A stretch of DNA of 64,000 nucleotides. It comes from Anaerocolumna sp. AGMB13025. Its GTDB lineage: Bacteria > Bacillota > Clostridia > Lachnospirales > Lachnospiraceae. A program made the translations under genes and the position numbers. Numbering within the stretch: the first letter of the stretch is position 1; every line of letters starts with the position of its first letter. Below the pieces are notes generated by a model. The model had not been told where the DNA came from, searched no databases, and saw nothing but the letters and a program-made list of their open reading frames with translations. The DNA is taken from positions 3,766,501 to 3,830,500 of the forward strand of contig NZ_CP121445.1 of assembly GCF_029689925.1 (NCBI RefSeq), given 5' to 3'. Positions 1 through 9,280 of the stretch are shown piece after piece.

Positions 1-1134
1 GAAATCTGTCACCGGGCTTCTATTGATTCCGAAATTTCCACCAGTGCCCTGACCGAAGAAGAAGGACTGCATTTATACAAAAATCTGGAACGCCTGATAG
101 GGGATATTAAAGAGCATAATTATTCTCCCAATATTGTATTTGAAGGCACGACTCCGGTGGAGTTTTCCTGTTTTCCGTTAACCTGCTATTCTGGTCTTAC
201 CAAAACAGAAACTGCTTCCATCTCTGAGGTTCTGGAATCCTTTTATGCTGTTAAAAATACGGTATCCCGCATCCGTCAGAAATCAGTGGATCTGCGTAAA
301 GTAGTTTCCAATGCCATTGAACGGAATACAAAAAAATACGAACTACAGTTAAAGCAGTTAAAAGATACGGAAAAAAGAGATAAATATAAAGTATACGGGG
401 AACTGATTAATACTTATGGTTATAATTTGGAGCCAGGCGCAAAATCCTTAACTGCCCTGAATTATTATACGAATGAGGAAATCACCATTCCACTTGACCC
501 TACTCTGACCCCGGGCGAAAATGCCAAGGTTTATTTTGACAAATACAACAAATTAAAACGTACCTTTGAAGCCCTGTCTAATTTTATCGAAGAAACCAAG
601 ATGGATTTAGTTCATCTGGATTCTATCCGTACTTCATTGGATATTGCTTTAGCTGAGGAAGATCTTGTGGAATTAAAAGAAGAATTAATGGAGTATGGAT
701 ATATTAGACGCCGGTTTACACCTTTAAAAAATGGTGCTAAGAATAAGAAACAAAAAATAACCAGTAAGCCCTTCCACTATATTTCCTCCGATGGTTATCA
801 TATTTACATCGGCAAAAACAATTATCAGAACGATGAACTTACCTTTAAATTCGCCACAGGCGGAGACTGGTGGTTCCATGCCAAAAAGATACCAGGTTCC
901 CATGTCGTAGTACAGGCAGGAGGCAGCGAACTTCCTGACAGGACCTTTGAAGAAGCCGCCAGACTGGCTGCCTATTATTCCAAAGGAAGAGATGCCGATA
1001 AGGTGGAAATAGATTATACAGAAAAGAAAAATGTAAAAAAACCAGGCGGCGGAAAGCCCGGATTTGTTGTATATTATACGAATTATTCCATGCTGGTATC
1101 GCCGGATATTACTGGAATTGTTCAGATTTCTTAA
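1..1134 (+). CDS. rqcH: RqcH/NFACT ribosome quality-control protein, C-terminal part
   Basis: The reading frame is open from base 1 to the stop at 1132-1134, so this is the last 377 residues of a protein that begins outside the window (family members are about 570-590 residues). The middle is charged and predicted coiled-coil, with heptad-like stretches around residues 75-105 and 165-230 of this fragment. The C-terminal part is the NFACT-R (DUF814) domain, recognisable by DWWFHAK followed by IPGSHVVV. RqcH/FpbA proteins bind stalled 50S-peptidyl-tRNA complexes and direct C-terminal alanine tailing of the nascent chain; some members were first described as fibronectin binders. The next gene is 130 bp away and looks independently transcribed. 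The family call is secure; only the truncation limits it. Confidence 0.93.
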   Translation, partial: EICHRASIDSEISTSALTEEEGLHLYKNLERLIGDIKEHNYSPNIVFEGTTPVEFSCFPLTCYSGLTKTETASISEVLESFYAVKNTVSRIRQKSVDLRKVVSNAIERNTKKYELQLKQLKDTEKRDKYKVYGELINTYGYNLEPGAKSLTALNYYTNEEITIPLDPTLTPGENAKVYFDKYNKLKRTFEALSNFIEETKMDLVHLDSIRTSLDIALAEEDLVELKEELMEYGYIRRRFTPLKNGAKNKKQKITSKPFHYISSDGYHIYIGKNNYQNDELTFKFATGGDWWFHAKKIPGSHVVVQAGGSELPDRTFEEAARLAAYYSKGRDADKVEIDYTEKKNVKKPGGGKPGFVVYYTNYSMLVSPDITGIVQIS

Positions 1135-1266
1135 TCAGGCATTAAAAGCAGCAGCATTTTGAATCGTATCTATTAAATGTTATATTATTACAAGGCAAAT
1201 GTTTATTAGTTATATTTCCATGGGAGGTATTTGCACAATAAGGTCCTTGTATGTAAGGAGGCATCT

Positions 1267-2076
1267 ATGATTATAGCGGATTACCACGTTCATTCCCGCT
1301 TTTCCAGTGATTCAACTGCACCGATGGAAGATATGGTTGAAAAAGCCATATCCCTTGGGATGAACAAAATTTGTTTTACAGACCATATGGATTATGATTT
1401 TCCGGAAGGCTATTTAACTTTTCTATTTGATCCTGAAGAATATTTTAGAGAACTGGAACGAATTACAGACCTATATAAAACAAAAATCAAGATTTTAAAA
1501 GGTATCGAATTAGGCTTACAGCCCTATCTGGCACCCAGATATCAGGCACTTTTAGCTCAGTATGATTTTGATTTTGCTATCGGTTCCTCCCACCTGGTGA
1601 ATGGAATTGACCCCTATTATCCCGAGTTCTGGGCTGGCAAAACCACCGAAGAAGCTATGGAACTTTATTTTCAAAGTATTATCGACAACGTGAACGCTTT
1701 CTCTGAATACCAGGTGTATGGTCATCTGGATTATGTAGTCCGCTATGCACCGGAGAAAAACACATCCTATACCTACGAAAAATACGCCGGTATTATTGAT
1801 GAAATGCTGAAAACCATAATCAGTCACGGTTTAGGAATTGAAGTAAATACCGCCGGTTATAAATACGGTCTTGGCTACGCCCATCCCCAAACGGATGTAT
1901 TAAAAAGATATAAAGAATTAGGCGGTGAAATACTTACCATCGGTTCAGACGGGCATAAACCGGAACATTTAGGTTATGATTTTCCCAAAGCAGAGGAGCT
2001 TTTACGTTCCCTTGGTTTTAAATATTATGTAACCTTCGAAAACAAAAAGCCTGTTTATGAAACTTTAGCGAGATAG
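1267..2076 (+). CDS. hisK: Histidinol-phosphatase, PHP family (HisJ/HisK type)
   Basis: A 269-residue PHP-superfamily phosphatase, predicted to dephosphorylate histidinol phosphate in histidine biosynthesis. Metal-binding motifs are in the expected order: DYHVHS near the N-terminus, FTDHMD, a Glu in KGIELG, GSSHL, GHLDY and the C-terminal SDGHKPEHLG. The start is placed at ATG 1267 because AAGGAGG at 1255-1261 sits five bases upstream; a longer frame from TTG 1231 has no comparable site. Length fits the HisJ/HisK family (about 260-280). It stands alone, not in a his operon, which is common in Clostridia. PHP paralogues acting on other phosphoesters are hard to exclude by sequence. Confidence 0.87.
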   Translation: MIIADYHVHSRFSSDSTAPMEDMVEKAISLGMNKICFTDHMDYDFPEGYLTFLFDPEEYFRELERITDLYKTKIKILKGIELGLQPYLAPRYQALLAQYDFDFAIGSSHLVNGIDPYYPEFWAGKTTEEAMELYFQSIIDNVNAFSEYQVYGHLDYVVRYAPEKNTSYTYEKYAGIIDEMLKTIISHGLGIEVNTAGYKYGLGYAHPQTDVLKRYKELGGEILTIGSDGHKPEHLGYDFPKAEELLRSLGFKYYVTFENKKPVYETLAR

Positions 2077-2152
2077 AATTTTGATTTTAGATAATATAAG
2101 TTTGTGATAAAAGGACGGCAGATTTAAAAAAGCAACCATCAAATAAAAAAAG

Positions 2153-2181
2153 TTGAGAAAATCTTGAGATTTGTATGTAAT
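2153..2181 (+). promoter_or_regulatory. Promoter with TTGAG direct repeats upstream of the response regulator
   Basis: TTGAGA (2153-2158), a 17-bp spacer and TGTAAT (2176-2181) form a sigma-A-like promoter. TTGAG occurs at 2153 and again 11 bp later at 2164, the second continuing as TTGAGATTT. The same arrangement precedes the ABC transporter at 4032. Tandem repeats at 10-11 bp are typical of OmpR-family sites, so this is a plausible autoregulatory operator. Confidence 0.6.
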
Positions 2182-2215
2182 GATAAAAGGAAACTTATGA
2201 AAGGTGGTTGGAACC

Positions 2216-2890
2216 GTGAACAAAAAAATCTTATTGGTTGACGATGAAAAAGGTATCATCTCCATGATGAAAAATTACTTTGAAATGGCGAACTATCAGG
2301 TGTATGTTGCTTACGACGGCAAGGAAGCCTTAGATAAGATTGCTTGTCAGCCAGATATAATTTTGTTGGATATAAATATGCCGGGAATGGATGGTCTCAC
2401 AATCTGTCAACATATCCGCGCACATATTACTTGTCCTATCCTTTTTCTTACAGCTCGGATTGAAACAAGCGATAAAATCAAAGGCTTTAGTGTGGGGGCC
2501 GATGACTATATTGTAAAGCCCTTTGACTTGGATGAATTAGGTGCGCGGGTAAAAGCCCATTTGCGCCGTGAGGCAAGAAAACAGAATCAATCCACTCTAC
2601 GCTTTTTTGGTGAAATGTCGGTGGATTACTCCAAACGTGAAATCACAATCAGTCAAAATCCAGTGACGCTTTCCAAAAAAGAATTTGATATATTGGAGCT
2701 TCTTTCCATGAATACCGGACAGGTTTTCGACAGGGAACGGATTTATGAACAGGTTTGGGGATTAGAGGGTGACGGAAACAGTGATACCATCATGGAGCAT
2801 GTCAGAAAAATCCGTGCCAAGTTTGCCACCTATTCCTTGCATAACTACATTGAAACAGTTTGGGGGGTGGGCTATAAATGGAACGGCTAA
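2216..2890 (+). CDS. OmpR-family response regulator
   Basis: A 224-residue response regulator: receiver domain (about residues 3-115; phosphoacceptor Asp in LLDINMPGMDG; conserved Lys in IVKPFD) followed by an OmpR/PhoB winged helix (about 125-222, ending in WGVGYKW). The start is taken as GTG 2216, because AAAGGTGG at about 2200-2207 is well placed for it; an in-frame GTG at 2204 lies inside that site. Its last codons overlap the kinase gene. The kinase and a downstream ABC exporter suggest a system sensing envelope stress or an antimicrobial compound, an inference from context only. Shared TTGAG repeats suggest it activates itself and the exporter. Confidence 0.92.
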   Translation: MNKKILLVDDEKGIISMMKNYFEMANYQVYVAYDGKEALDKIACQPDIILLDINMPGMDGLTICQHIRAHITCPILFLTARIETSDKIKGFSVGADDYIVKPFDLDELGARVKAHLRREARKQNQSTLRFFGEMSVDYSKREITISQNPVTLSKKEFDILELLSMNTGQVFDRERIYEQVWGLEGDGNSDTIMEHVRKIRAKFATYSLHNYIETVWGVGYKWNG

Positions 2891-4035
2891 AAGCAATGAG
2901 CCTAAAAAAATCCTTTTTCACCATCTCGCTGTTATTTCTGCTGGCTGCGCTTTTACTAAGTATATTTTTGTTTTGGGCATGTGCCGTACTTGTCAATACG
3001 ATTGAAAAGCCTAATTATGTTTCTATAGAGATCGGAAAGAATTTGGACCGCTATGAAGCACAGTATGCGGAACAAACGGGGGGTGATTGGCGCATAATAG
3101 TCCTTACTGTATTGCAAATGGTATTACCGGTTCTATTTGTAATACTTTCACTCTTTCTTGCGGCTGTTGTTTTTTATCGTATCAAATTAAAAAGTCCGCT
3201 TGCCATTTTGCAAAGTAGCGCAGAACGTATTATACAAAACAATCTGGACTTTACAATAACTGCTGAATCCAATGACGAACTCGGTAACCTCTGTACTGCC
3301 TTTGAATCTATGCGCCTTGAACTTCTACGCAATAATCGGGAGTTGTGGCGGCAGATGGAAGAACGGAAACGATTGAACGCTGCTTTTGCTCACGATTTGC
3401 GCAACCCGGTCACTGTTCTAAAAGGCTCAGCACAAATACTACAGATGGGTCTTGAAAATGGTAATCTGACAGCAGCAAGAGAACGTGATACCGTTTCTTT
3501 GATCGGGCAATATGTACGACGCATTGAAACTTATGTGGAGGCAATGACAGGCGCACAAAAGCTTGAGGAAATCCGATGTAACCCCATACCCTTAGAATGG
3601 GACGTCTTTTCCTTGGAACTATGTGAAAGTATTTCTATCTTGGGTAAAAGTGCTGGTTTTGCTATTGAGTTTCATAACAGTGCCGCGAAGAAACGTGTTT
3701 GGATAAGCAAAGACACTGTGTATAATGTTGTTGAAAATTTAGTATCCAACGCAATGCGTTATGCGGATAAACTGATACGGGTCGACTTAACCTGCGAACA
3801 TGATCAGCTGATTGTATCTGTGACGGATGATGGTCCCGGTTTTTCACAAAAGGTATTGAGTAAAGGTGCAGAACCATTTTTGCGTGATGAAGATACTTTG
3901 GAACAGACGGAGCATTTCGGCATGGGTCTATATGTGTGCCGCCTGCTCTGTGAAAAACACAGTGGTCTACTTACGTTGAAAAATACTGAAAAAGGTGCTA
4001 TCGCAACAGCCACCTTTTCAATCTCAAAACCTTGA
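2878..4035 (+). CDS. Sensor histidine kinase (HAMP-HisKA-HATPase)
   Basis: A 385-residue membrane kinase. There are two transmembrane segments (about residues 10-35 and 70-98) with a short external loop of about 35 residues, too short for a classical ligand-binding domain. A HAMP segment follows, then HisKA with the phosphoacceptor His in FAHDLRNPV, the N box NLVSNAMRYA, and G boxes DDGPGFS and FGMGLYV. It overlaps the end of the response regulator gene by 13 bp, indicating translational coupling. Kinases with very short loops that sit beside ABC exporters often sense through the transporter, but here that is inference. An in-frame ATG at 2896 is an alternative start. Confidence 0.92.
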   Translation: MERLKAMSLKKSFFTISLLFLLAALLLSIFLFWACAVLVNTIEKPNYVSIEIGKNLDRYEAQYAEQTGGDWRIIVLTVLQMVLPVLFVILSLFLAAVVFYRIKLKSPLAILQSSAERIIQNNLDFTITAESNDELGNLCTAFESMRLELLRNNRELWRQMEERKRLNAAFAHDLRNPVTVLKGSAQILQMGLENGNLTAARERDTVSLIGQYVRRIETYVEAMTGAQKLEEIRCNPIPLEWDVFSLELCESISILGKSAGFAIEFHNSAAKKRVWISKDTVYNVVENLVSNAMRYADKLIRVDLTCEHDQLIVSVTDDGPGFSQKVLSKGAEPFLRDEDTLEQTEHFGMGLYVCRLLCEKHSGLLTLKNTEKGAIATATFSISKP

Positions 4036-4060
4036 GGGATTTTTGAGATTTATGTATTAC
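4032..4060 (+). promoter_or_regulatory. Promoter with TTGAG direct repeats upstream of the ABC exporter
   Basis: TTGAGG (4032-4037), 17 bp and TATTAC (4055-4060). TTGAG repeats at 4032 and 4043 are again 11 bp apart, the second continuing as TTGAGATTT, matching the layout at 2153-2172. It overlaps the -35 box, as expected for a site bound by the upstream response regulator. Confidence 0.6.
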
Positions 4061-4097
4061 ACTCTCCTTATATTAAAAATAAGGAGAGTGTTTTTTT
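4059..4097 (+). terminator. Hairpin plus U-tract just before the ABC gene, containing its Shine-Dalgarno
   Basis: A perfect 13-bp stem pairs 4059-4071 with 4079-4091 around a 7-nt loop and is followed by a T run to 4097. The start codon of the ABC gene is the next base. The only ribosome binding site, AAGGAG (4081-4086), lies in the 3' arm. The structure has the form of an intrinsic terminator and would also hide the ribosome binding site, so it could end read-through from the kinase gene or act as an attenuator. Confidence 0.7.
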
Positions 4098-4772
4098 ATG
4101 AATATTGAAGTAAAAAACCTGTCAAAAGTTTATGGCAGCGGCGAAAGTAAAGTTATAGCATTAGATAAGGTGAATTTAGGAATTGCATCCGGCGATTGTC
4201 TTTCTATCATGGGACCGTCCGGAAGCGGAAAAAGCACCTTACTACATCTGTTAAGCGGTTTAGATCAACCGACAACCGGCAGTGTCACCTATGACGGCAA
4301 AGATATTTACCACACCAATGACAGAGAACTTTCGGCTTTCAGACGCCAGAAAATCGGTTTTATTTTCCAACAGTTCAATCTTTTACCGGTGTTGACAGCA
4401 AAAGAAAATATCATTATGCCTCTGCTGCTCGACAAAAAGCAACCGGATCAAGCTTATTTCAAGCAGATTACGGAACTGCTTGAAATTGATGGGCGGTTAA
4501 GCCATCTACCCAGCGAGCTTTCCGGCGGTCAGCAACAGCGTGTTGCTATTGCCCGTGCTTTAATAGCAAAGCCTGATATTATCTTTGCTGACGAGCCAAC
4601 AGGTAATCTTGACAGCAAAAGTGGTGGCGAAGTCATGGGACTGCTCCATGATATTTGGCACAAGCTGGGCAAAACGCTTATCCTCATCACACACGACAGC
4701 CGCATTGCACATATGGCAGACCGCCAGTTTGTGATTGCAGACGGTGTTCTTTCGGAGGTGACGGCAAAATGA
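4098..4772 (+). CDS. ABC exporter ATP-binding subunit (MacB/LolD type)
   Basis: A 224-residue ATPase of the MacB/LolD/BceA group. It shows Walker [11 protein letters not shown] loop [10 protein letters not shown], signature LSGGQQQR, Walker [13 protein letters not shown] and a switch His in LITHD. It would energise the FtsX-type permease that follows; their genes overlap by 4 bp (ATGA), so they are translationally coupled. The start codon lies directly after a hairpin that contains the ribosome binding site. The adjacent two-component system suggests induction by a substrate such as an antimicrobial peptide, though no substrate can be read from sequence. Confidence 0.95.
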   Translation: MNIEVKNLSKVYGSGESKVIALDKVNLGIASGDCLSIMGPSGSGKSTLLHLLSGLDQPTTGSVTYDGKDIYHTNDRELSAFRRQKIGFIFQQFNLLPVLTAKENIIMPLLLDKKQPDQAYFKQITELLEIDGRLSHLPSELSGGQQQRVAIARALIAKPDIIFADEPTGNLDSKSGGEVMGLLHDIWHKLGKTLILITHDSRIAHMADRQFVIADGVLSEVTAK

Positions 4773-7246
4773 AACGCTATCAATCTCTTGCATTTAAAGA
4801 ACTATGGGCACAAAAGGTGACTTCTGTTCTTATCTTAATTGCCATACTCCTTTCCACCATGATGACTACAGTGGTTGGCCAATCCATTGGAATCCTTACC
4901 GCCATGCGTGAGCAGCAGGCGGCTTCCTTAAACGGCAATCGATATGTAACTTTTCATCAGCTCACAAAAGAGCAATCAGAAGCGGTTGCCGCAGATGATC
5001 GTGTATCCTTTGCAGGCACCATTATTACCCTTGGCACCTGGAAAATAGAGAATAGTGGTCTTTCACTCTTATTAAGAGAATACGAAGGCGACGCTTTATC
5101 GGCATATTCTTCCTTGCAGCTTAATCGTGGTCGTTTTCCAACACGATCCAAGGAAATAGCTCTGCCGCAAGATGTTCTTGATTTAATTGGATTTTCAGGT
5201 GGATTGGGGGATACTGTTACACTACCGATTGAAATTTCTCTACAGCATGACGATGAAGTACCATATGAGTATACTGCTGATTTTATTTTGACCGGCATTT
5301 TAAAAAGCAACTATTTGGGCTATGTATCCGGCACTGTCAGTGGTATTGCCGGGCAAGGAACCGCAAAAGAACTTTTACCAACAAAGTATCAGCTTTTTTC
5401 TACGGATATTCGTTTGCATAATAAAAGTAATTTTCAGCGAATAGTCAACGATTTAGCAAGCACAATTCTCATCCCTGAATACTGTATTCAGTATAATGAT
5501 ACTCTTTTAACAGCATTAGGGATAGATTATGCCAAGGAGGATGAAGCTACAGACAGTGCTTCGGGGGTATCATTTATGATAGTTGCAGGCATCTTAACTG
5601 GTGCCTTGGCACTCTTTGCTGCTGGACTTGTTATCTATAACATCTTGAAAATTTCTGTTGCAAAACGTATTAAGGAATACGGTATATTACGGGCCATTGG
5701 TGCAGAAAGAGGAACGCTCTGCACACTTGTCGCCATACAGCTTGCTATTCTCTGTGGTATTGGTATTCCCATGGGAGCTGTGTTTGGTGTTCTATCCTCA
5801 AAAGGTATCACCATAGCTGCCACTAGTGTATTATCCCCGAACACCTTTTTGGCAAGCTCACAAAAAGAACTTGCAACTCTAATTACAGGAAGTGGCGGGG
5901 GGAAACTTTTTCCCCTCACAGTTAGTGCAGCAATCACTTTACTTTTTGCGTTTATGGCTGCCATGCCAGCTGCTCTTTATGCCGCAAAGGTTTCCCCGAC
6001 GCTTGCAATGTCAGACACTATGGTTAAGGTAACGCGCCGAAACCGTATAACCGGCAACATCCGGCACATTGAAGCCTTTTATGCTAAAATGAACATGAAG
6101 CGTAATACTGGACGAACAGCAATCACCATACTTTCTTTGGTTATGAGTATTACGGTTTTTGTAACGCTGCAAAGTTTTTCTGGCTTACTTGATACCGCAA
6201 GCAGCGTACAGAAAATGCATTTAGGTGATTATTCTATTACCAGTGAAACTATAGGTTTTTCTCCTGCAACGGTAGCCGCACTGAAAACACAAAAAGGTAT
6301 TTCCACCGTGTCCACATTAAAATACAGTCTTTATATGCAAGACAACAATGGAAATTTGGGAATAGACACCTCTATTACACTGCAGCCCAGCGAAGCACTC
6401 CATATCGTTGGTGTAGATGAAGAACGCATGAAAATCCTTGTCCCAGCAATTACAAATCAGCAAATTCAAGAAATGAAAGATGGAAAAGCTTGTCTTATCA
6501 AAAATCCTTATGTGATGACCTATGGAGACAAAGCAATAGAAGCTACCTCTCTTTCAGCAGGTGACACAATTTCTGTTTCAAATATTGAGTTAAATGTAAT
6601 CGACCTCTGTAATAATGCGATTACCCTTGAAAACGAAGGCTTCGTAAATGGAGTTCAAATAATAGTATTTGATACTATTTACGATCAGCTGACTGGCAAA
6701 GACACCTATTCTGAGCTTTATCCAACATTAACAGCTGACGCTGACCGGGAAACTATCGAAGCAGAACTTGACCAGATATGCACACCGGCAGGTGGTCATT
6801 GGCTTTCCTATAAAAATACCGACCAGCAGTTGAAAGAAAGCTATCAGCAAATCAAACTGCTTGCATGGGGTCTCATATTATTTATTGGCTTGATCGGTGT
6901 TCTAAACATCATCAATACGGTTTACACAAACATTCATACCCGCATTACTGAAATAGGTATTCAACGGGCAATCGGGATGAGCGCTGAGAGCCTCTATAAG
7001 ACATTCTTGTGGGAGGGAGCCTATTACGGCATCATTGCTGCTGTCATCGGTGCGGGAACAGGTTACATCTGCACAGTTTTTGTTATGGCTGCTACTACGG
7101 ATAAGCTTGGACTGGTAGCAATACCTATTGTGCCAATTTTAGAAGCAGCCCTTATTTCCATCCTGGCATGTTTGATAGCAACGTGTATCCCTCTTAAAAG
7201 GATTGCACGTATGAGCATCGTAAAATCCATAGAAACTGTCGAGTAA
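4769..7246 (+). CDS. FtsX/MacB-type ABC permease
   Basis: An 825-residue permease with an N-terminal transmembrane helix (about residues 15-40), a large extracytoplasmic region and a first FtsX domain of three helices (about 265-415). A second MacB-like periplasmic-core region follows, opened by a helix near 445-465, and a C-terminal FtsX domain (about 690-815). The duplicated architecture is known in Firmicute mechanotransmission-type exporters that expel or disengage hydrophobic compounds and peptides. The start is ATG 4769, preceded by GGAGGTG and overlapping the ATPase stop; a longer frame from 4655 lies inside the ATPase gene and is rejected. Substrate unknown. Confidence 0.92.
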   Translation: MKRYQSLAFKELWAQKVTSVLILIAILLSTMMTTVVGQSIGILTAMREQQAASLNGNRYVTFHQLTKEQSEAVAADDRVSFAGTIITLGTWKIENSGLSLLLREYEGDALSAYSSLQLNRGRFPTRSKEIALPQDVLDLIGFSGGLGDTVTLPIEISLQHDDEVPYEYTADFILTGILKSNYLGYVSGTVSGIAGQGTAKELLPTKYQLFSTDIRLHNKSNFQRIVNDLASTILIPEYCIQYNDTLLTALGIDYAKEDEATDSASGVSFMIVAGILTGALALFAAGLVIYNILKISVAKRIKEYGILRAIGAERGTLCTLVAIQLAILCGIGIPMGAVFGVLSSKGITIAATSVLSPNTFLASSQKELATLITGSGGGKLFPLTVSAAITLLFAFMAAMPAALYAAKVSPTLAMSDTMVKVTRRNRITGNIRHIEAFYAKMNMKRNTGRTAITILSLVMSITVFVTLQSFSGLLDTASSVQKMHLGDYSITSETIGFSPATVAALKTQKGISTVSTLKYSLYMQDNNGNLGIDTSITLQPSEALHIVGVDEERMKILVPAITNQQIQEMKDGKACLIKNPYVMTYGDKAIEATSLSAGDTISVSNIELNVIDLCNNAITLENEGFVNGVQIIVFDTIYDQLTGKDTYSELYPTLTADADRETIEAELDQICTPAGGHWLSYKNTDQQLKESYQQIKLLAWGLILFIGLIGVLNIINTVYTNIHTRITEIGIQRAIGMSAESLYKTFLWEGAYYGIIAAVIGAGTGYICTVFVMAATTDKLGLVAIPIVPILEAALISILACLIATCIPLKRIARMSIVKSIETVE

Positions 7247-7296
7247 CAGCCAACTTTCGTGAAATGTTGCTATCTCTTCTTACGTAAATTTCACGT

Positions 7297-7345
7297 AAAA
7301 AACCTCCCATCTGATTTACTTAGTATAAGTACATCAAATGGGAGG
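7297..7345 (-). terminator. Intrinsic terminator downstream of mnmA
   Basis: A long interrupted hairpin pairs CCTCCCAT (7303-7310) with ATGGGAGG (7338-7345), with inner pairs TGAT/ATCA and TACTTA/TAAGTA. On the minus strand it is followed by six U (complement of 7297-7302), the right orientation for the gene ending at 7428. Confidence 0.75.
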
Positions 7346-7427
7346 AGGCTTCATAACGATATTTGTTACATCGCCTTATAGTTATTTTCACTTTATAAAA
7401 GGATTAATGATTTATTCTTCCTGGCTA

Positions 7428-8516
7428 TTATACCCTAAGAATTGTTCCGCCGCCCACTACGTAATCTCCATCATAAAAAACAACTGCCTGTCCAGGCGTA
7501 ACTGCTCTTTGGGGTTCTTTAAAGATACATTCGATTTTATCCATATCAACTTTGCGGATAACACACTTAGAACCCTTATGGCTGTAACGGATTTTAGCTG
7601 TTACTTCCATCTCGCCTTCTAAGTCATTTATTGACATGAAATTCAGATTATCTGCATAAAGAGTATTGCTATAAACTTCATCACCGTTTCCAATTACCAC
7701 CTCATTGGTTTCCGGTCGTATCGCAAGTACAAAGACCGGATGCCCCATGGCAAGATTCAGGCCTTTTCGTTGTCCGACGGTATAATGGATAATGCCCTTA
7801 TGTTTTCCGATAACTTTTCCATCTGAAGTTACATAGTTCCCTTCTTTTGGTTCATTGCCGGAGTATTCTGTGATAAACTTGGCATAGTCATTATCCGGAA
7901 TAAAGCAGATTTCCTGGCTGTCTGGTTTATTGGCTACTCTTAAATTTATATTAGCTGCCATACTGCGGATTTCATCCTTGGTATATTCCCCTACCGGCAT
8001 CAGGGTATGTGCTAATTGATCCTGGGTTAAGTTATATAATGCATAGGTCTGATCTTTGCTGTCAGTAGCTGACTTTTTTAAGGTATATCTTCCGTTTTCA
8101 AGCTGAATGACTCTGGCGTAATGACCCGTTGCTATATAATCAGCTCCGATATCCAGGGACCGCTTTAGCAGGGACTCCCATTTAACATAACGGTTGCAGG
8201 CAATACATGGATTCGGTGTATTTCCTTTTATATACTCCTTAGCAAAATAATCAATAACTGCATCCTTAAATTCATTCTTAAAGTTCATAACATAATAAGG
8301 TATGTCCAGTGCATAGGCAACCCGCCTGGCATCATCCACTGCACTTAAGCCGCAGCAGCCTCCGCTTTCTTCCTGGGCAGCCGTGTCTTCATCCTGCCAT
8401 ATCTGCATGGTTACCCCAATTACATCATATCCGGCATTTTTAAGTAAATAAGCAGCTACGGAAGAATCCACGCCTCCGGACATGCCTACCACTACTTTTT
8501 TTCTTTCCAAGTACAT
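7428..8516 (-). CDS. mnmA: tRNA 2-thiouridylase MnmA
   Basis: MnmA thiolates U34 of Lys, Glu and Gln tRNAs using persulfide sulfur from a cysteine desulfurase. Visible features are the PP-loop motif [10 protein letters not shown] at about residues 12-20, the catalytic Cys pair (NPCIACN near residue 104 and SQEICFIP near 200) and the C-terminal beta-barrel region. Length (about 360) is normal. It follows nifU by 5 bp in the iscR-nifS-nifU-mnmA order, a common Clostridial arrangement that supplies its sulfur donor. ATG 8516 lies only one base from AGGAGG; TTG at 8510 has better spacing and may be the true start, two codons shorter. Confidence 0.95.
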   Translation of the reverse strand: MYLERKKVVVGMSGGVDSSVAAYLLKNAGYDVIGVTMQIWQDEDTAAQEESGGCCGLSAVDDARRVAYALDIPYYVMNFKNEFKDAVIDYFAKEYIKGNTPNPCIACNRYVKWESLLKRSLDIGADYIATGHYARVIQLENGRYTLKKSATDSKDQTYALYNLTQDQLAHTLMPVGEYTKDEIRSMAANINLRVANKPDSQEICFIPDNDYAKFITEYSGNEPKEGNYVTSDGKVIGKHKGIIHYTVGQRKGLNLAMGHPVFVLAIRPETNEVVIGNGDEVYSNTLYADNLNFMSINDLEGEMEVTAKIRYSHKGSKCVIRKVDMDKIECIFKEPQRAVTPGQAVVFYDGDYVVGGGTILRV

Positions 8517-8521
8517 GCCTC

Positions 8522-8959
8522 CTAGTAGATTTCTTCTTCTTCCCCTTCACTGATATCGGTCTTTGGCTTTTCCAAACCGTTAATAACGATATTGTTCTTG
8601 GTAGCATAGTCCCAAAGAGCAGCATGAATTGCTTCTTCTGCTAATAAGGAACAGTGTACTTTCACGGCGGGAAGTCCGTCTAAAGCATCCATTACCGCTT
8701 TATTGGTTACTTCTAAAGCTTCCTGAATGTTTTTACCTTTAACAAGTTCGGTAGCCATACTGCTAGTAGCAACGGCAGCACCGCAGCCAAAGGTTTTAAA
8801 CTTAACATCCTGAATAATACCATTGTCATTAATGTCTAAATAAATCCTCATGATATCACCGCATTTTGCATTGCCTACTGTACCGACACCACTGGCATTT
8901 TCTATCTCGCCTACATTTCTTGGGTTACTGAAATGATCCATAACTTTCTCACTGTACAT
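8522..8959 (-). CDS. nifU: Fe-S cluster assembly scaffold, IscU/NifU N-terminal type
   Basis: A 145-residue scaffold on which [2Fe-2S] clusters are built from sulfur delivered by the desulfurase. The three ligand Cys are present: NAKCGD, FGCGAA and [11 protein letters not shown]. It has no ferredoxin-like or C-terminal Nfu domain, so it is the short IscU-like form. The start is ATG 8959, preceded by AAAGGAGG; a frame opening at 8992 lies upstream of that site. The C-terminus is unusually acidic (a Glu run before the stop). It is 5 bp from mnmA and 321 bp from nifS. Confidence 0.93.
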   Translation of the reverse strand: MYSEKVMDHFSNPRNVGEIENASGVGTVGNAKCGDIMRIYLDINDNGIIQDVKFKTFGCGAAVATSSMATELVKGKNIQEALEVTNKAVMDALDGLPAVKVHCSLLAEEAIHAALWDYATKNNIVINGLEKPKTDISEGEEEEIY

Positions 8960-9280
8960 TTTAATTCCTCCTTTATCACTAAACATCACCACAGGGATGA
9001 AAATTCTATTCTGTTAAATTTTAAACTAGCCAAAATATATAATACCAAATCTTATCACATAATAATTACTTAACATTATCATATATAAAATACTTTATAA
9101 TCATATATATGAAATAACTCTGTTATAAAAATCCATCAGTCGATAAATTCTTGTTTAGAACTCCAATAACATAAGGTTTTTTCAAATTAATAATACTTAA
9201 TGAAATTGCACTTCGCACAGATACTATTTTACTTGCATTCTGCTTTTGATATCGAAATTCCTTACATAAAATCCACCGAA
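8960..9280. other. AT-rich spacer between nifS and nifU, no gene seen
   Basis: This 321-bp gap interrupts an otherwise tight cluster. It is very AT-rich, has stop codons in all frames and shows no clear terminator. It may hold a separate nifU-mnmA promoter, but no convincing -35/-10 pair with good spacing was found. Confidence 0.4.
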
